From positions 18,591,592 through 18,655,591 of the forward strand of contig JAJEKV010000002.1 in the NCBI GenBank assembly GCA_021234155.1: DNA of 64,000 bases, given 5' to 3'. Both the position numbers and the translations under genes were made by a program. Within the stretch, counting starts at the first letter, position 1, and the number at the start of each line of letters is the position of its first letter. The notes under the pieces were generated by a model. That model saw nothing but the letters and a program-made list of their open reading frames with translations. It was not told the DNA's origin and did not search any database. This document shows, piece by piece, positions 1 to 12,119 of the stretch. This DNA comes from Isoetes taiwanensis (lineage: Eukaryota > Streptophyta > Lycopodiopsida > Isoetales > Isoetaceae).

Positions 1-1231
1 CTCATGTAAACCATCTTGTCTATGATTCTCAAGAAAGCATGAAGGGTGCATATGTGTACTCTTTTTACGGAATTGGCGTAATTGGCATCAAGGTTGTGTC
101 CTTCTCTTCTCTATTTGGTGGCTCATCCTGGACCACAGTCTAATGTATTCTTGTCCAACCCAATTTGAATCTCTTCTACGCATAGAGAGCGGTGGGGACA
201 AGCATGAGTAGTCTTACCAGCACCATGCTTCATTACGTACATGCATTTTATTGTCTTCAAATCTGCTGACAAGATGCTATTCAACCTCGTACTCACCATA
301 TCCGAGGCGCAAGTTTTTCTCCGATTTAAGTGAGAGGCAATCATTGTGGGGATGGGTGTTTGATCAAAAACCAGTTCGATATCTTGTGATTTTCCTGCGG
401 TACCTGAAATAAATCAACCCACCAAATGTGATTCAGACTGGACGGAAAATTTACCATCTAGATTTGACTCTTCATTCCCTGTATTCAAAGCTCTTGTTCA
501 TTAGACTCGGTGAAACCCTCTCGTACTTCTACCTTTCACCAATTCCATTTCTTGACTTCAAAACAATTCTTAGTTTGCTAAGCGCTCTTCTACCTTCATA
601 TCATAAAATCGAACCAAAAGCTGAAGCATTCTACTTAAGTCTATCCGAAGAATTGTTATTTTCATTAAAAGCGAAAAGTATCACCAAACTTCGACTTCTT
701 CTTACCTTTGGTATAGGATGGCAATGTATCCAAATTGACACTGCTGGTCAGCTGATATATATCACCAAGAAGCTCTTTCACTTGTCTGTTTCTCGATGAC
801 CTACAAGTCCTCACACTAGTCATCCTTGGTAGTAGAATAGTTTTGGTAATGCCTTGTTGTTTAAGGCCATCCTGCAAGCATCTGAACAAAGCAATATAAG
901 CTTGTCTACTTATTCCCGACATTGTCACCACGTTCTTGCCGATTAGAGGTTTGACTGTTCCCCAACTCCTGCAGAATTCTTTGTACTACAGCTTTTCCTA
1001 AGTTGAATGCTACCGGGAAGCTTTAACATTATCAATACATCATCTTTAGTAACTAATTTCTTTAATAAACGGCAATACTAGCAGGTTTTCTCTTATTTTC
1101 TTCTGCAAGATTTGGATCAACAGGCTTTTTAATAGCCATGACCCTTTTTTTTTAGCCTCCACCCCCAGGGGCTAATATATTTATGGGCTTCAGGTTTCTT
1201 GCCCTCTCCCTGATCCCCAGTGGAGTTCTTT
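1..1231. other. Unassigned sequence with weak coding-like stretches
   Basis: No domain was recognised. Minus-strand open stretches at 123-344 and 665-931 read like degraded coding sequence, and the latter has a polar, charged composition. Neither has a recognisable motif or a convincing start. A plus-strand frame at 428-799 overlaps the second and is probably its shadow. The best reading is decayed transposon or pseudogene sequence, but no family can be named. Confidence 0.25.
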
Positions 1232-1749
1232 TCAAGCGTTTGACTTGCTTGTGAAGGGAATCATTTTCTTTGCGCAACCCTCTTCATTCCTTCTTTGCGG
1301 TGATTTCATCTCCGTCACCAATTTCTGATTTTCTACCTCCAATTCATTGAGCTTGCGGCATTGTTGAGACATAAAGTAGTTCGCATGTTGGAGCTGATTA
1401 ACATCTGATAAAACTTTCCAATTGAATCCATACAAGTGGTTATACATGGCACGCAAATGTGGGTCAATATTACCATTAACCAAATTATTACAGTAACCTA
1501 GTAACCCTTGCTGTCCCTTACAAGCAAATTCAATAAGAATGCAGAGTGGAAGTTTGGATGGGCTCGAGTGAAAGGATCACAAGGATACAGTTGGCCTTTA
1601 GCCCAGAGGTCTATATTCATGGCTCCAGAAGCTCGCAATGCATCTTCATCTATTGTTTGCTTCCAAGTAAACTTATTCCTGTAAGGCAGGCATCCTTTTG
1701 GCACTTGCACTCTAAATTGACCCTCGGAATTAGTTTGATCCTGAAACAT
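1232..1749 (-). pseudogene. Frameshifted ORF remnant of unknown function
   Basis: Two minus-strand frames abut here: 83 residues from 1749 to 1498, then 83 residues from 1483 to 1232. Moving by one base near 1510-1530 joins them into a single reading frame of about 170 residues, so this is probably one protein segment broken by an indel or a sequencing error. The second half contains a polar heptad-like stretch (LNELEVENQKLVTEM) that looks like a short coiled coil. No catalytic motif or known domain was seen. It may be the remains of a transposon-encoded structural protein, or an exon of a host gene. Confidence 0.3.
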
Positions 1750-1850
1750 AAGTATTAGAACCAGGAATGCAATAACAACTCAAAAACCAAATACCTTTGC
1801 CATTGACGTTGCAAAAGACCGAGAACCGGAGCGGAGCTTAGAATTAGGAA

Positions 1851-1905
1851 GATTCTTGCCAACAAACAGAGCGAAATTGAAAAGCTCTATTTGCTGGCAA
1901 GAATC
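1851..1905. repeat. Near-perfect 22-bp hairpin with 11-nt loop
   Basis: Arms at 1851-1872 and 1884-1905 are inverted copies matching at 20 of 22 positions, separated by an A/T-rich 11-nt loop. It lies about 100 bp upstream of the minus-strand ORF remnant and just before a tandem repeat. It could be a small foldback, a regulatory hairpin or a small-RNA precursor. The sequence alone does not decide. Confidence 0.6.
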
Positions 1906-1927
1906 CGCCATAATTCGAATTCAAACA

Positions 1928-2046
1928 ATGCTTGGGCGCGATGGCAAGATCGTTGGCGCTCGATGGCACGATGGCAAGCTCGATGGCGCGAGGGCAAGCT
2001 CGATAGCAAGCTCCATGGCGCTGAAGCTCGATGGCTGAAGCTTGAT
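1928..2046. repeat. Tandem repeat of a GCTCGATGGC-like unit
   Basis: About ten imperfect copies of a 10-12-bp unit based on GCTCGATGGC/CGATGGCAAG run across this stretch. They stay open in several frames, which gives spurious short ORFs on both strands. This is a minisatellite-like repeat, not a gene. Confidence 0.7.
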
Positions 2047-4916
2047 GGTGGGAAAATGAAAATCTTAGATGTAATCATCAAATATTCAGGTCGTTAGGAA
2101 ATAATGATTGCAAAGTTAGGTACGATGTTAGGTTCGAAGGGGGGGAAGTTAGGTTAGGGGAGAGTGAAAGTTAGGTATGGAGGGGGGGAAGCTAGGTTCG
2201 GGATCCTACGTGGCGGCCCCCCTAATATATTCTTACATCGCCCTTATTTGACCTCAAAAAAACTCTAATGTTTAGTGTGCTTGATATACAGGGCTTTCCA
2301 ATGCTAGAGCTTAGGGCTTTCCTATGCTAGAGCTCATTGCATATCATACGTGTAATTGGAGGATACTACAAGTACAAGATATCCCATTTATTTTTAAGAT
2401 TACTATTGGGGCGTACTGTGAGGTGCAGTTATTTTAGATAGATTCCAAACATTAGTATCAAAAGTGAACCCAAAAATAGCCATGACAATATGGAAGAAAG
2501 TTAATGGATGTGAACTTTTCATTGAAACACAAGAGATTCAATAATAGAAAACAATCTATTAGTGTAATGCAATGTTTGGTGTAATAAATACAAATAGACA
2601 ATATTGTTTTGCTCTCGGACCAACATGATATTTTTGAGCCAGCCAAACTTCTAATTGGGCATTCTCTTGCAACACTTGCAATTGCACAAATGTTGAAGGG
2701 GGATTTTTAAGAGGTGGTTCAATATTAGGATATTTGTTTGTGCTAATCAGGATGTTTAGTGAACATTTATTTCTCATGTACTTCAAATGGTAGTGATATT
2801 TGTGAAATCAAGATGGAAAATTATTGTTTGGATTATATTGTAGATTTAGGTACTTAGTATTTGTTGAACTACTAAATTGTATTACATGTTAGGATTGTCG
2901 GCTGCAGATAAAGATTGCCAGTGCGATGAAGTCAACTTGGCCTCATATGCACGAACATTACAAAAACAAAATAACACTTTTTGTTAAAGCCCTCATGCTT
3001 CTAGTTCGAGAACAGCTCGAGCAAGGCCTGAGCAAAATATTACACTCCCATAAAACCCTTGCACAGGCCGACCGGCGCTGAATAAGGGCATGGGTGGATG
3101 CACTACGTCAAGGTTCAAGATACTCATAAACATAGATGGAACATCAACTTACAATATTCCAAAGCAGTCCGAGTTGGCAATATGGGCCTGGATATTACCA
3201 GGGCAGACAACCTCTCAATTTCTAACTAGGTTTAGTCTTTGGAGTAGTTTTATTTGCTAGATTAGATCCTAGTAAATAGCTAGTATATATGATGAAGCTT
3301 CTATTTATCTGTTCAAGGACGGATAACCCATATCCATTCGATTATGTTAGTTTTGAGGGACATAGGTGGATATGGGGCCAAATACTTGACCTTCGTCCGT
3401 TTATGTTTCAGCCAGGATTCTCCTGTTTGATCTAAGGGTCCTCATAGCGGGCTGTCTTGCAGGAGATCCCGAACCCAGACCCTAAACAACACTTATATTA
3501 GCTTAGTATAAACACACCAACTAACGTTTATAGACTATGGTCCCAATCCACATAATTACAATCAAAAGGATTTATTTATCAAATTACATTAACCAATATT
3601 GCTTTATATTTTATTGAAGGTTTGGGATACAAAGGACTTTGGCAACTTATGGAACAAAATTCACAAGTGCCAAGTTTTTATCTTTAAAATGCTTGGAATG
3701 CATGATATTTGATTAATTTTTGATGGTGAACATAATATTGTACGTAGTTTGTATTATCCCAGACGTAGAGAGCTATTAGAATAGCCTTCACGTTTTGGTT
3801 TCCATTTTCATCCATGATTCATGGTTTGTGTAAAAAGAGCAATGAATCAAATATTCAAATCTGAGTAGAAGACTGCAAAAACGTGATAAATGATCACCTT
3901 GGATGACTTTCAGATTTGCAATGAGTAGCTTCTATGCCCTGATCAACACAATCTGTAAAATACGAAAAATAAAATGTGCAGAAAGAAACATCACACGTCT
4001 ACCTAAACAATCTGAAATTAAGAAAAGAGTAATGCAAGGAAGATTTACATTGCTTTCGTAGTATGAAAGTAAGAAAAGAGTAAACCGATTCATTACAGCA
4101 TAAAAAATCCAAGCAAGTCTTGCAACAACTAAAGAGTTTGATCCTTTGCAACTTTCTACTGTTACTCATGGTTGCGGCAAATGCTCTCACCTCCTAACCT
4201 CAGATTCTTAAAGAGTTAAGTCCTGCAGCTTCTGTATCAGACCATAAAATTTCAGAAAAAGAAGAAGCTTTGCTTAGCCTAGGAGCTTACCTTGCATGAT
4301 CGCTTGCAATCGGAATATTCAAGCAAACTAAGTGGCTTGTCCATGCATATTCTGTAGAAGATCCACAGCCAAGTAAAGAAAGAGTGTGGCTCTGCAATCG
4401 TTTTTCTACCTTTTTAGTAGCAAAAATAAAATTCGAACTTAAAGAATGATCCGAGACCTTCCGACCTTGCAGCAGCTCTCAAAATGTCACAAACTCTAGC
4501 TCCACAAATCTGGCAGTAGATATGCACTCAAATGAAGCTTGCCATAATAGATATGATTCTCCGTATTTGGAAAACTCCCTTGCTGTCTGTCTATTGCCAC
4601 AACCAACGAAATATGGTTAGAAACATGTTATCGTGCAAGAATGACCAGAAAATTGGAAGATGAATCAAATCAAATCTGTACAGAATGCCCTTGCTTCTCC
4701 CTCTCTGCTATTTCTCGGCCAGACAGATGCGTTAAGCCACCGCCCATCGCACTCTATTCAAGAGAAGAATGAATCGAGATTGTTGGAAATACTACTGGCA
4801 ATTGCAAAATTGATGGTAGGCGGAAGAGTATCCCTGCCATGTCTCGCTTACGGTGGCCGGCTGGCGTTATACACTGCCCATCGTCGATGGAGGGAGGAAA
4901 ATTGCCGAAAAGGAGG
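2047..4916. other. No gene recognised
   Basis: The stretch is AT-rich and has no long open frame. At 2115-2210 there are three or four copies of a GTTAGGTT-G(n) motif with long G runs. A 106-residue plus-strand frame (4660-4980) runs into the dispersed repeat that begins near 4917 and shows no domain. I see nothing else to annotate. Confidence 0.4.
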
Positions 4917-4983
4917 AAAAAAAAGCAAGGTGGCCAGAAAGCAAGGTTCTCTAGATTTTGTGGGCCTGATGACTGTGTGATGA
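4917..4983. repeat. Dispersed repeat, left part (split by LTR element)
   Basis: This matches 16,361-16,422 and 34,921-34,984 nearly base for base. The repeat is interrupted at 4984 by an LTR element and resumes at 8270. The uninterrupted copies act as empty sites and fix the insertion boundaries. Confidence 0.8.
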
Positions 4984-7900
4984 TGTAACGGGCCCATGGT
5001 AGACCGCTCGAGTATTCGGACCTTGAATGTGCCTGTGGGGCGTTCCCAAGACACCGGCATAAATGGGTAGAAGCGACTACTCATAAACGTCTAGACGGTT
5101 TTGCCCAGTTGGTTAAGGGCATGTCGGTTAGGAACGTTACATTTGGTATCAGAGCAAAGTTGGATCCTTGGGTGTTGACATTATGATCTATGGATTGCAG
5201 AGAGATCTAAAAATGCTATCCTCAGGAGGAGGAGGAGGAATATTTAGAGGCTTCGTGGTTACCATAGAAGTATTCAAGGGAGAAGTCTCTGTATAAGCAA
5301 CGAGAGCAACTCTTGATGATGTTGAGGTATGAATTATGAATAAGTTGGCATTGCATATTAATTCTATAAGTTGTTGGAGAATTGCTTCATCAAATCAATG
5401 ATCGACCCATGAGGACATGGGTGAAATTTTAGAAGAGGAGACTGTAACAGTCCTGGCCACTTGATGGGTTAATATACGTATTTATGTACGTATATACATA
5501 TTCATGGCATATATGCAGCATGAGACCAGGGTTTTGTCTCTTTGGAGAAAGTATTGTTGCAGAGCATGAAGGCAGGAAGCAATTCTGGGCAGTTTTAGAA
5601 CCCGGTTTTTGAAGCATCATATCTCGGCGACCTGAGATCCTTTTCAGGTGATTTTTCTTTTGCTGAAAAGATCGTTAAGTTAGCTTTCCGGAATGGTCTG
5701 ATCAGGCCGAAACTCATCCGTATGAGAAAGTTATGACAGAAATTGTGATGCTGGGTCAGAATTGACTGCACTATGTATGTTCTTCTGCAGTTTGATTCTT
5801 GGAGTTAGAGGACGATCTTTGGAGGCGCAATCAATTGCAAGGGGTCCAGAGGTCTATCCGCAAAGAAATTCTAAGGTGGGGTTTTGCTGAGTTAATTTGA
5901 GATTTGATATGGACTGCCATGGTTAGATTTATGATGATTTGTTAAGAGGGTTATGGCTATGTATTTTTAAGGAACTATGGCGTGTAAAAACTCCAGAGGT
6001 AAGAAATCATAGTTGCTTCTATGCCTAAATTTGTTCATGCTTTTGATAAGATATTTGGGTGCTTATGTGTTGATGTGAACATAGAAATTCAAAACAGTTG
6101 TTTAGGCTTTGCTTAAGCGGATGGCATGGGATCTAATTGAGAAAAGCTGAATTGATGCATGTGGATTCTTTTAAGCATTTGGTAGCTAGGAATGGTCGAT
6201 TTGCATTGGACTTCTTCAAAAGATAGAGATTGATACTTGCCTCGAGGGGTATAGAGGCCTTTTTGCGAGATTTGCAAGCCTAAGCTAGTCTAGTTGAAGA
6301 GAAGCCGAGAGGGGATGATGTATTTGTATATAAAAAGGACCGGATTCAATGGTAAAGGGCATTTTGGCTGAATCAAGGATATCATGGAAGGATTTTTGGA
6401 GCTATCCGGATGGGTTTGGATTCACGGAAAAACATGCCAAAACAGCTTGGGAAGTGTGAATTTGGGCGTGGAAAGTCCCCGATTCGAGATGCTAAACTCC
6501 CATATAGTAAGATCGGGCGGAATACGAGGTGTTGTGGCTATTCTGGTCTTCTAACTTGTTGTTTTTTCTTTCTTGTCTCATTTGTGATATATGCATGTTG
6601 TTAACAAATTGGTAATTGGTAATGATATAATAATAGGTAAAGACAGAAGCCAAAGGGGAACAATGGAAGTGTAAGGGCTATAGTATGAATATAGATTAGC
6701 CAGTAGAGCAGTTGCAGGAGATCTAGGAGATCTGAGTGGCAACGTAAACTTAAATAATTCTAAGAACATGAGACATGGATATTTTGGCTCGCAGAGGTGG
6801 AGCCATAGTTCGGAATCATTTGACAGTTGATATAGGCAGTTGTGGTCATGAGTGGATGTGGATTTGTACCAGAATGAGTTCCACCTTAGATGCACTAATA
6901 ATCCTTAGCTATAGAAAGAGGGTTTTTAATTGGAATATTAAAAACCTTAACTAATTGGAGATAAATAAGTGGTGGAACCTTAGAGATCAAATGAAGTTGG
7001 GCCGAGAGAGCAATATGAGGCATATGTGGGTGTCTAAATGAGGCTATGGCATGGAGCACTGTTATTCTAAGTGTACACTGTAAGTTTCCAAGTTATTGCA
7101 CTATACTTTCTCAAAGGCATCATAGCTAATAGATTATCCTCAGGGAGAATGGTTTTGAGGTAAGGTTTGCATTGTGCGGATTGTTAGTATCTTTTCTTGT
7201 TGTAGCTACATCAAGGGTAGTTAGACTTATGGCTTCCTCGACGTGTTGGATTGCGATCATTATCTTCATCAGTAACCTAGCTACTTCAACTTGGGCAGGT
7301 TGTATAGACAACATCAGCAACAGTATAATCTAGGCACATGATAGTAAACATTCTAATGAACTTCACATGTCTTGGTCTTGCATTGTCCACTGTTGTCTTG
7401 GTATTTGATGTCTATTGACACCTCCGGGGTCGGACTTCTAGGTTCGGTGGCCTAGGTTGCTCCGGCATGCTCATGTTCATCTGTAATTTTCTGTGGTATT
7501 CTTGAGCTCTGTGACACCGGGCGTTAGTTCTCCTCGCCGGGATTGCTACGTTGGTCAACTCTTGTGAACTCCATGGTAAGAGGTCCTCCAGCGCCAGACG
7601 TGGGCTGGGAAGGGTATGCGCATACGAGGTTTACCCCACCAACTCCGCCAACGGGGCTCGGAATGTGAGCTGGCTGGGCATTTCTCTGCTAACAGGGCCT
7701 GCATGTAGGCTGGCTGAGCTACCCATTGTCCCGGAGCTATATTTTTGATGTTTTGTTATTCTGGCTATGTTCTTTGCGTTTGTTGCTCAGAGGTTGGCAT
7801 TTACTTGGATTATGTTGTCATTGTCTTAGCACTGTACTCACGTAGGATCTTCCGTCTGTGTTTGTGCTTATCCAAGATTTGCAGAGTATTTCCATGCATG

Positions 7901-8264
7901 CAGTGGCAGCTAGGGATCCCCACTTAGTCACGAGGACTAACCCCAGTGAGTGTATGTGCAGTGAATGAGCAAGGCAACCGCACCAGCACGATTGTGGCTC
8001 ATGGATGAGCGAGAAGCTTCTAGGGTTGAGTTGCTAACAGGGATGCTGTAACTATTGAGAATATGGATTTCTTTGGATGTTAATATTGTATGATTATATT
8101 GAGACCATAAGTACTTGCTCATTGAGTTTTGAGTATGCTATTTCAACTGTGCAAGAGGAAGATTCAATTCTTCACCATATTTAATTGTTTGTCACACCAA
8201 CCTAGAATTAGCGCAGTGTTGACAAGATCCCGAGTTGCCTAGAGGGACAACTCGGCTCGTCACA
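4984..8264 (+). mobile_element. Non-coding LTR retroelement relic with GATGA target duplication
   Basis: The element begins TGTAACGG and ends CGTCACA, the TG...CA ends of LTR elements. It is flanked by GATGA at 4979-4983 and 8265-8269; the empty-site copy has GACGA at 16,418-16,422. A short 5' LTR appears to run 4984-5141 (ending CGTTACA), followed by a primer site. A purine-rich tract and TGTAACAG at about 5445 may start a much longer 3' LTR (to 8264). The internal part would then be only about 300 bp. No gag or pol was seen, so this is a non-autonomous or deleted Ty3/Gypsy-type element. The unequal LTR lengths are unexplained and may reflect an internal deletion or a chimera. Confidence 0.6.
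5144..5155 (+). other. Primer binding site (tRNA-iMet type)
   Basis: TGGTATCAGAGC follows two bases after the CGTTACA end of the short LTR. This is the standard plant initiator-methionine tRNA primer site and shows that the element reads on the plus strand. Confidence 0.8.
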
Positions 8265-8269
8265 GATGA

Positions 8270-8640
8270 ATGATTCGGCAACGGATAGTGGGTGAATAAT
8301 TACACGTTGGCATGCGACATGGAAGATTCTGATTCGTGGACTTGGAAAAGGAAAAGTTTCCTCATAAAAGTGGAGCTACAGAAAACATGTTTCGGCAGAT
8401 TGGGGCGATCTTGAATCTTGTTTTGTGAGATTGGAGCTGGCGATGGAGCAAGGTGGCCAGAAAACACATTTTTTTACTTCCAAAAGTAACGCCTGAAAAG
8501 GGCACACTGGCATCGGTAGAAAACCCAAGAAACTTTTTAAATAAGTAGACTAGTAAACGTGTGCCCGGCGTTGTCGGGCTAATGTCCTAGCATTAGAACT
8601 CGACCCTTTAACGTCCATATGTGTAGCTTCTGACAACAAC
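8270..8640. repeat. Dispersed repeat, right part
   Basis: This continues the repeat interrupted at 4984 and matches 16,423-16,830 and the copy starting near 34,985. It contains a Helitron-type end at 8550. No coding potential was seen. Confidence 0.75.
8550..8585 (-). mobile_element. Helitron-like 3' terminus
   Basis: Read on the minus strand, a hairpin of the CCCGGC/GCCGGG type (one arm imperfect here) is followed by ACACGTTTA and then CTAG, with T next to it. That is the layout of a Helitron 3' end: a short GC-rich hairpin about 10 nt before CTRR, inserted before T. No Rep/helicase gene is visible nearby, so this would be the end of a non-autonomous member. Confidence 0.55.
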
Positions 8641-10000
8641 ACGTTATACTGCCAAGAAGGGATATTATTTGCTTTTGTATTTTTTTTTTGTTATTCAAAT
8701 TGTCTAATAACAATATCATCAATGTACTCACTTTGTACTTAAAGGATGGATTTCACTACAATAGAATAGAATAGGATACAATATGATGGGGGAGGAACAA
8801 TTAAATTGTTCTCTAAAGATGGCACATTTGGAAAGGCAGACCCAGACTTATGAATGAGATTTTTCAAGAAAAATCACTTAGCAATTCCAAACAATCAACT
8901 CAACAACTTTTATTATTGAGCAGAAGGTTATTCAACCATTGAAAATAATAACCAGATAACTATATTCTTAATCAAGCTTTAAACAATATTGTGAACTTCA
9001 CAAATGAACGAACACCTGCTTAAAGCATCGAACTGGCAGTATTCAATCCCTAATTGTTTCAGTGCATTGTCTAACTTCTGTACATCTTAGTTTATAGGGC
9101 CGGACCCGGCCGCTATGGCATGGTTCCGGCCTGTAAGGTAATCGTGGTGTTTTCCCCTTGCACTCAGGGAACTTCTATATTCAAATTTCGTTTTACCTCC
9201 ATCTTTTAATTTACAATGCAATGGTCTCGAGCATTTGACCGTTGCTTTAACATCAAATATGAACTCATATATTTCAATGGTCCTTAGCATGGTCCAACCA
9301 TGCTAATATCTAAATGCTTCTCCAATCTCACATAAAGCACTTATAGCACTTATATGCATTTGCTTGCTTCTCCAACTGTTAAATGTGTATCTTCAACCTG
9401 TAAGACCATTTAACCTGTGTGATGATAAATGAACATGTGTTACCAAATTCTACAACGAAGCAGTTAAGTACATCAACAAAAAGTAGTTACAAATATGCAA
9501 AACACAGAATTTGCCATGCTTCAGTGGCACACTTTAGTTCATAAATTGTGTTATAGAATTGTGTATTATATTATAGTAGTATCATAGCAATGTGAGATGA
9601 TAACGATGACAAAAATATTGCTTCTTTGATATTACTTGTGTACATGTGAAAGTCTAAATATTCGTCGAACGTTTGCAAGATAAAGTTAGTATTTATAAGA
9701 GGTTTGATGACAATCTAAACTCATAAACAATGGCACAGAATGCTTTTTCAAGCCTCAACATGGAGGAATACTGGTATATATTGATTGCATTCTAGCATGA
9801 TGAGGTGCCTAAAGAAATGCAGTGGATCTAATCCAAAACTGGAAGCCACACATGACCGATAATTGGAAATGTTTGAATGATTATTAATGATGTTTGCTTG
9901 AATGCATTTCAACTATCAAACAACAAACTCTACCACACAATAAGCTTTGTTCTTTGAAAGCCACGAAAAATGATAGGTAGTCTAGTAGAATACAATAATT
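8641..10000. other. No gene recognised
   Basis: AT-rich intergenic sequence with short low-complexity tracts. No domain, long frame or structured repeat was seen. Confidence 0.4.
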
Positions 10001-10004
10001 CCAT

Positions 10005-10034
10005 CTAGTAAACGTGCGTGCCACGACTGGAGAA
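10005..10034 (-). mobile_element. Degenerate Helitron-like 3' end
   Basis: The plus-strand text CTAGTAAACGTGCGTG followed by a damaged hairpin resembles the ends at 8550 and 16,692, but the hairpin is no longer symmetrical. It is probably an older or misread copy of the same terminus. Confidence 0.3.
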
Positions 10035-10169
10035 TTATCCTAACATATATAATGCAGTCTTCTTTTTTGTTTTTGTTTGAGGGTGTAATATTTTTTTGAG
10101 CAGCTCTGGTATTGACACCTGTCTATGGAACCTAGAGACTAAGAACGACCATGACCATATTTTGGGAGG

Positions 10170-10312
10170 AAAGCTTTGCTTCGAAGCAAGCGGGAGATTC
10201 TTCAGAAAGCTTTGCTTTGAAGCAAAGGATGCGACGCCGCCTTTTTTTTCGATTTGTGCACCGTAATCGAGATTTGTGCAAATGTCCCAGAATTTGTTTG
10301 TCGCCTATATAA
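10170..10312 (+). promoter_or_regulatory. Promoter-like block: two palindromic repeats and a TATA box
   Basis: Two 21-bp direct repeats (10,170-10,190 and 10,206-10,226) share AAAGCTTTGCTT and each is nearly palindromic around TTCGAA or TTTGAA. A TATATAA lies at 10,306-10,312, about 80 bp downstream, and the 153-residue frame at 10,385 follows 72 bp later. The spacing suits a plant promoter with paired upstream elements, possibly inside an old LTR. This is inferred from pattern only. Confidence 0.35.
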
Positions 10313-10384
10313 GCCGAATCTTGCCTAAGATGGTTTTTCAAAGCCGAAGTATTCCGTGATAGTAGCGGTAACATTTAGTCGGGC

Positions 10385-10846
10385 TTGATCTTTCTCACCC
10401 ATTTTATGGAGCTTCTTGATCCTCAGGGACCTTATTTTTCTAAGTATTCCGCCCTTGCAGAGCCCCCTCGCCATACCAAATCATCCCCGTTAGGTCGAAA
10501 TTCGAGAGTAAAGAAAGGGCAGCCATTGGTGGTAATTTGTCGCTTTTCTTTTTTACTTAGCTACGCCTCCCCCCTCGCCGCTTTTCAAAGGCTTTTTCAA
10601 GTCGTTGAATCTAGCAAGGCTTACCGCCTTAAGTCGGTGATCTATTTTCTAGCCCCATTGTGGATTCTCGCATTTTTGCCGCCGAATCGGCCGAAATGGA
10701 AGCCGCAGTATGCTATGCGTACGCATTCTTCCTTCATAGAGGTACACATGGGTTTAATGTACGACCTCAAGATCTTGATGCTCATTTTGTTTGAGGAAGG
10801 GGCAGAGATGGATGCATGGATGAATGGGTTTCATGTGTGTAATTGA
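10385..10846 (+). CDS. Unknown 153-residue ORF
   Basis: The frame is the longest in this part of the window and follows a plausible TATA box. The N-terminal half is polar with proline and basic residues. A hydrophobic segment lies around residues 80-98, and the C-terminus is amphipathic. No family was recognised and codon use is unremarkable. It could be a short transposon leader protein or a chance ORF. Confidence 0.25.
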   Translation: MIFLTHFMELLDPQGPYFSKYSALAEPPRHTKSSPLGRNSRVKKGQPLVVICRFSFLLSYASPLAAFQRLFQVVESSKAYRLKSVIYFLAPLWILAFLPPNRPKWKPQYAMRTHSSFIEVHMGLMYDLKILMLILFEEGAEMDAWMNGFHVCN

Positions 10847-11578
10847 GGGAAACGTAAGGCTTAACGCTTCGTGGTCATCGCTCCTTTTAAGCTTTGAGGC
10901 TGATCCCAAGAACCGGAGGTATCACCGTAGTCCTATTATCTTATAGCTTGAAGAGTGGCATGCTTCTTTCCCCAACTCGCCACGTAAACAGCCCCTCAAG
11001 GTAAGCTTGCCCTTTACGCTTTAGTTAATCTTCTGTTTATTTCGCTTTCTTCATCCCACAAAATGTATTCCCTTTCCCCGGGTCAAGATTTTTGAAGCGT
11101 AATATTTTGCCCCTATGGCTCGTGCGACCGGCAAGCTCGCTTTTTAAGCCGCCTCGCATTCATTTCTAACCTCAGATCAAGGGGTTGGCATCACTTTTAA
11201 AGTTGTTCCACATCTTGCCATGTTTGTTTGTTTGGTCCCGCTTTGCAACAACAAAACAATCATGCTAACTGAGAAATGGATAAGCGCAGCACAGTGGCAA
11301 TAAGGAAAAGGAGAAGGCATAAGACACAAAGGAAGTTTTCCCTTGAATCTCTCTTTGCAGGTACTTCTCATGTTTCCAATGTACTTCTCTCCTCCTCAGA
11401 ATAAAATGCATGTTTTGGAAGTTATACTCCATTTAGATCTCTTCCTCATTTTGGGACTTGAATTGTGGATTGCTTTAAGTCTTTTCTTCTTTTTTTTTCT
11501 CATTTTCACACTTGCATGGTCGACTGCTTTTATTTCTCCTCTCTTTTGCCTATGCAAAGCACCAGCTTCTTTCATCTA
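10847..11578. other. No gene recognised
   Basis: Mixed pyrimidine-rich sequence without a domain. The short frames overlapping 11,343-11,636 owe their length to poly-pyrimidine tracts and are not credible genes. Confidence 0.35.
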
Positions 11579-12119
11579 TTTTTTTTTTTTTTTTTTTTTT
11601 TTGAGGAAACGGCAGAAGTTGTATTACTGTATATGAGATTACATAGTTATACAAAAAACCAAGGATTATCCATCCATGGAAAAATTGTTGACATCAAGTT
11701 GTCAACGGCCCTATAATGGCCACTAGGAAAAACTGAACTAGAAAAACACTTTTAACCAAGAGTTCAGTGTTTAGCAAGGCAAAGTTAAAGCCTTAGCTCA
11801 TAATATATCTGGGACTCCATCAAGAGTAATAACAGCATAGGCCTCATCAGTATGAAGAAACATCAGGTCATCCAGCTCATTGGGCCCATATCCGGTAGAG
11901 TCTAGCAGGTGCATTATCCAAGAGTCGCGTGCATCCTCATGTATCTTCTTTCTTTCATCTACATTGCTACCATCGACAACATTATTTGGCAGCATTAGTT
12001 TGTACCCATTGGTTGTTCTACAAATCCTGTTCCATTTGCTCCACAAAGGGCATTTTCTTTTTCGCCATAATGGCCATCAAGGCACAAATTCAGAAGGTGA
12101 TACTAAGAGAAATTTGTAA
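11579..12119 (-). mobile_element. Possible retroposon 3' end with poly(A) tail
   Basis: On the minus strand an open frame (12,046-11,798) ends at a TGA. A ~190-bp untranslated stretch ending GCCGTTTCCTC follows, then a run of 24 A (T run 11,579-11,602 on the plus strand). A frame, UTR and long A tail in this order fit a reverse-transcribed insertion such as a LINE 3' end or a processed gene copy. The last ~55 codons look coding (acidic, rich in D, L and E), and a TTTGTAG splice-like site precedes them. No LINE motif was recognised in the protein, so a processed host gene or an ordinary terminal exon remains possible. Confidence 0.35.

Noticed and set aside
428-799. 123-residue plus-strand ORF
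   Set aside because: It overlaps a more protein-like minus-strand frame, has no domain and lies in low-complexity pyrimidine-rich DNA.
11343-11716. Plus-strand ORFs with poly-Phe stretches
   Set aside because: They are created by a long T run that is better explained as the poly(A) tail of a minus-strand retroposon.
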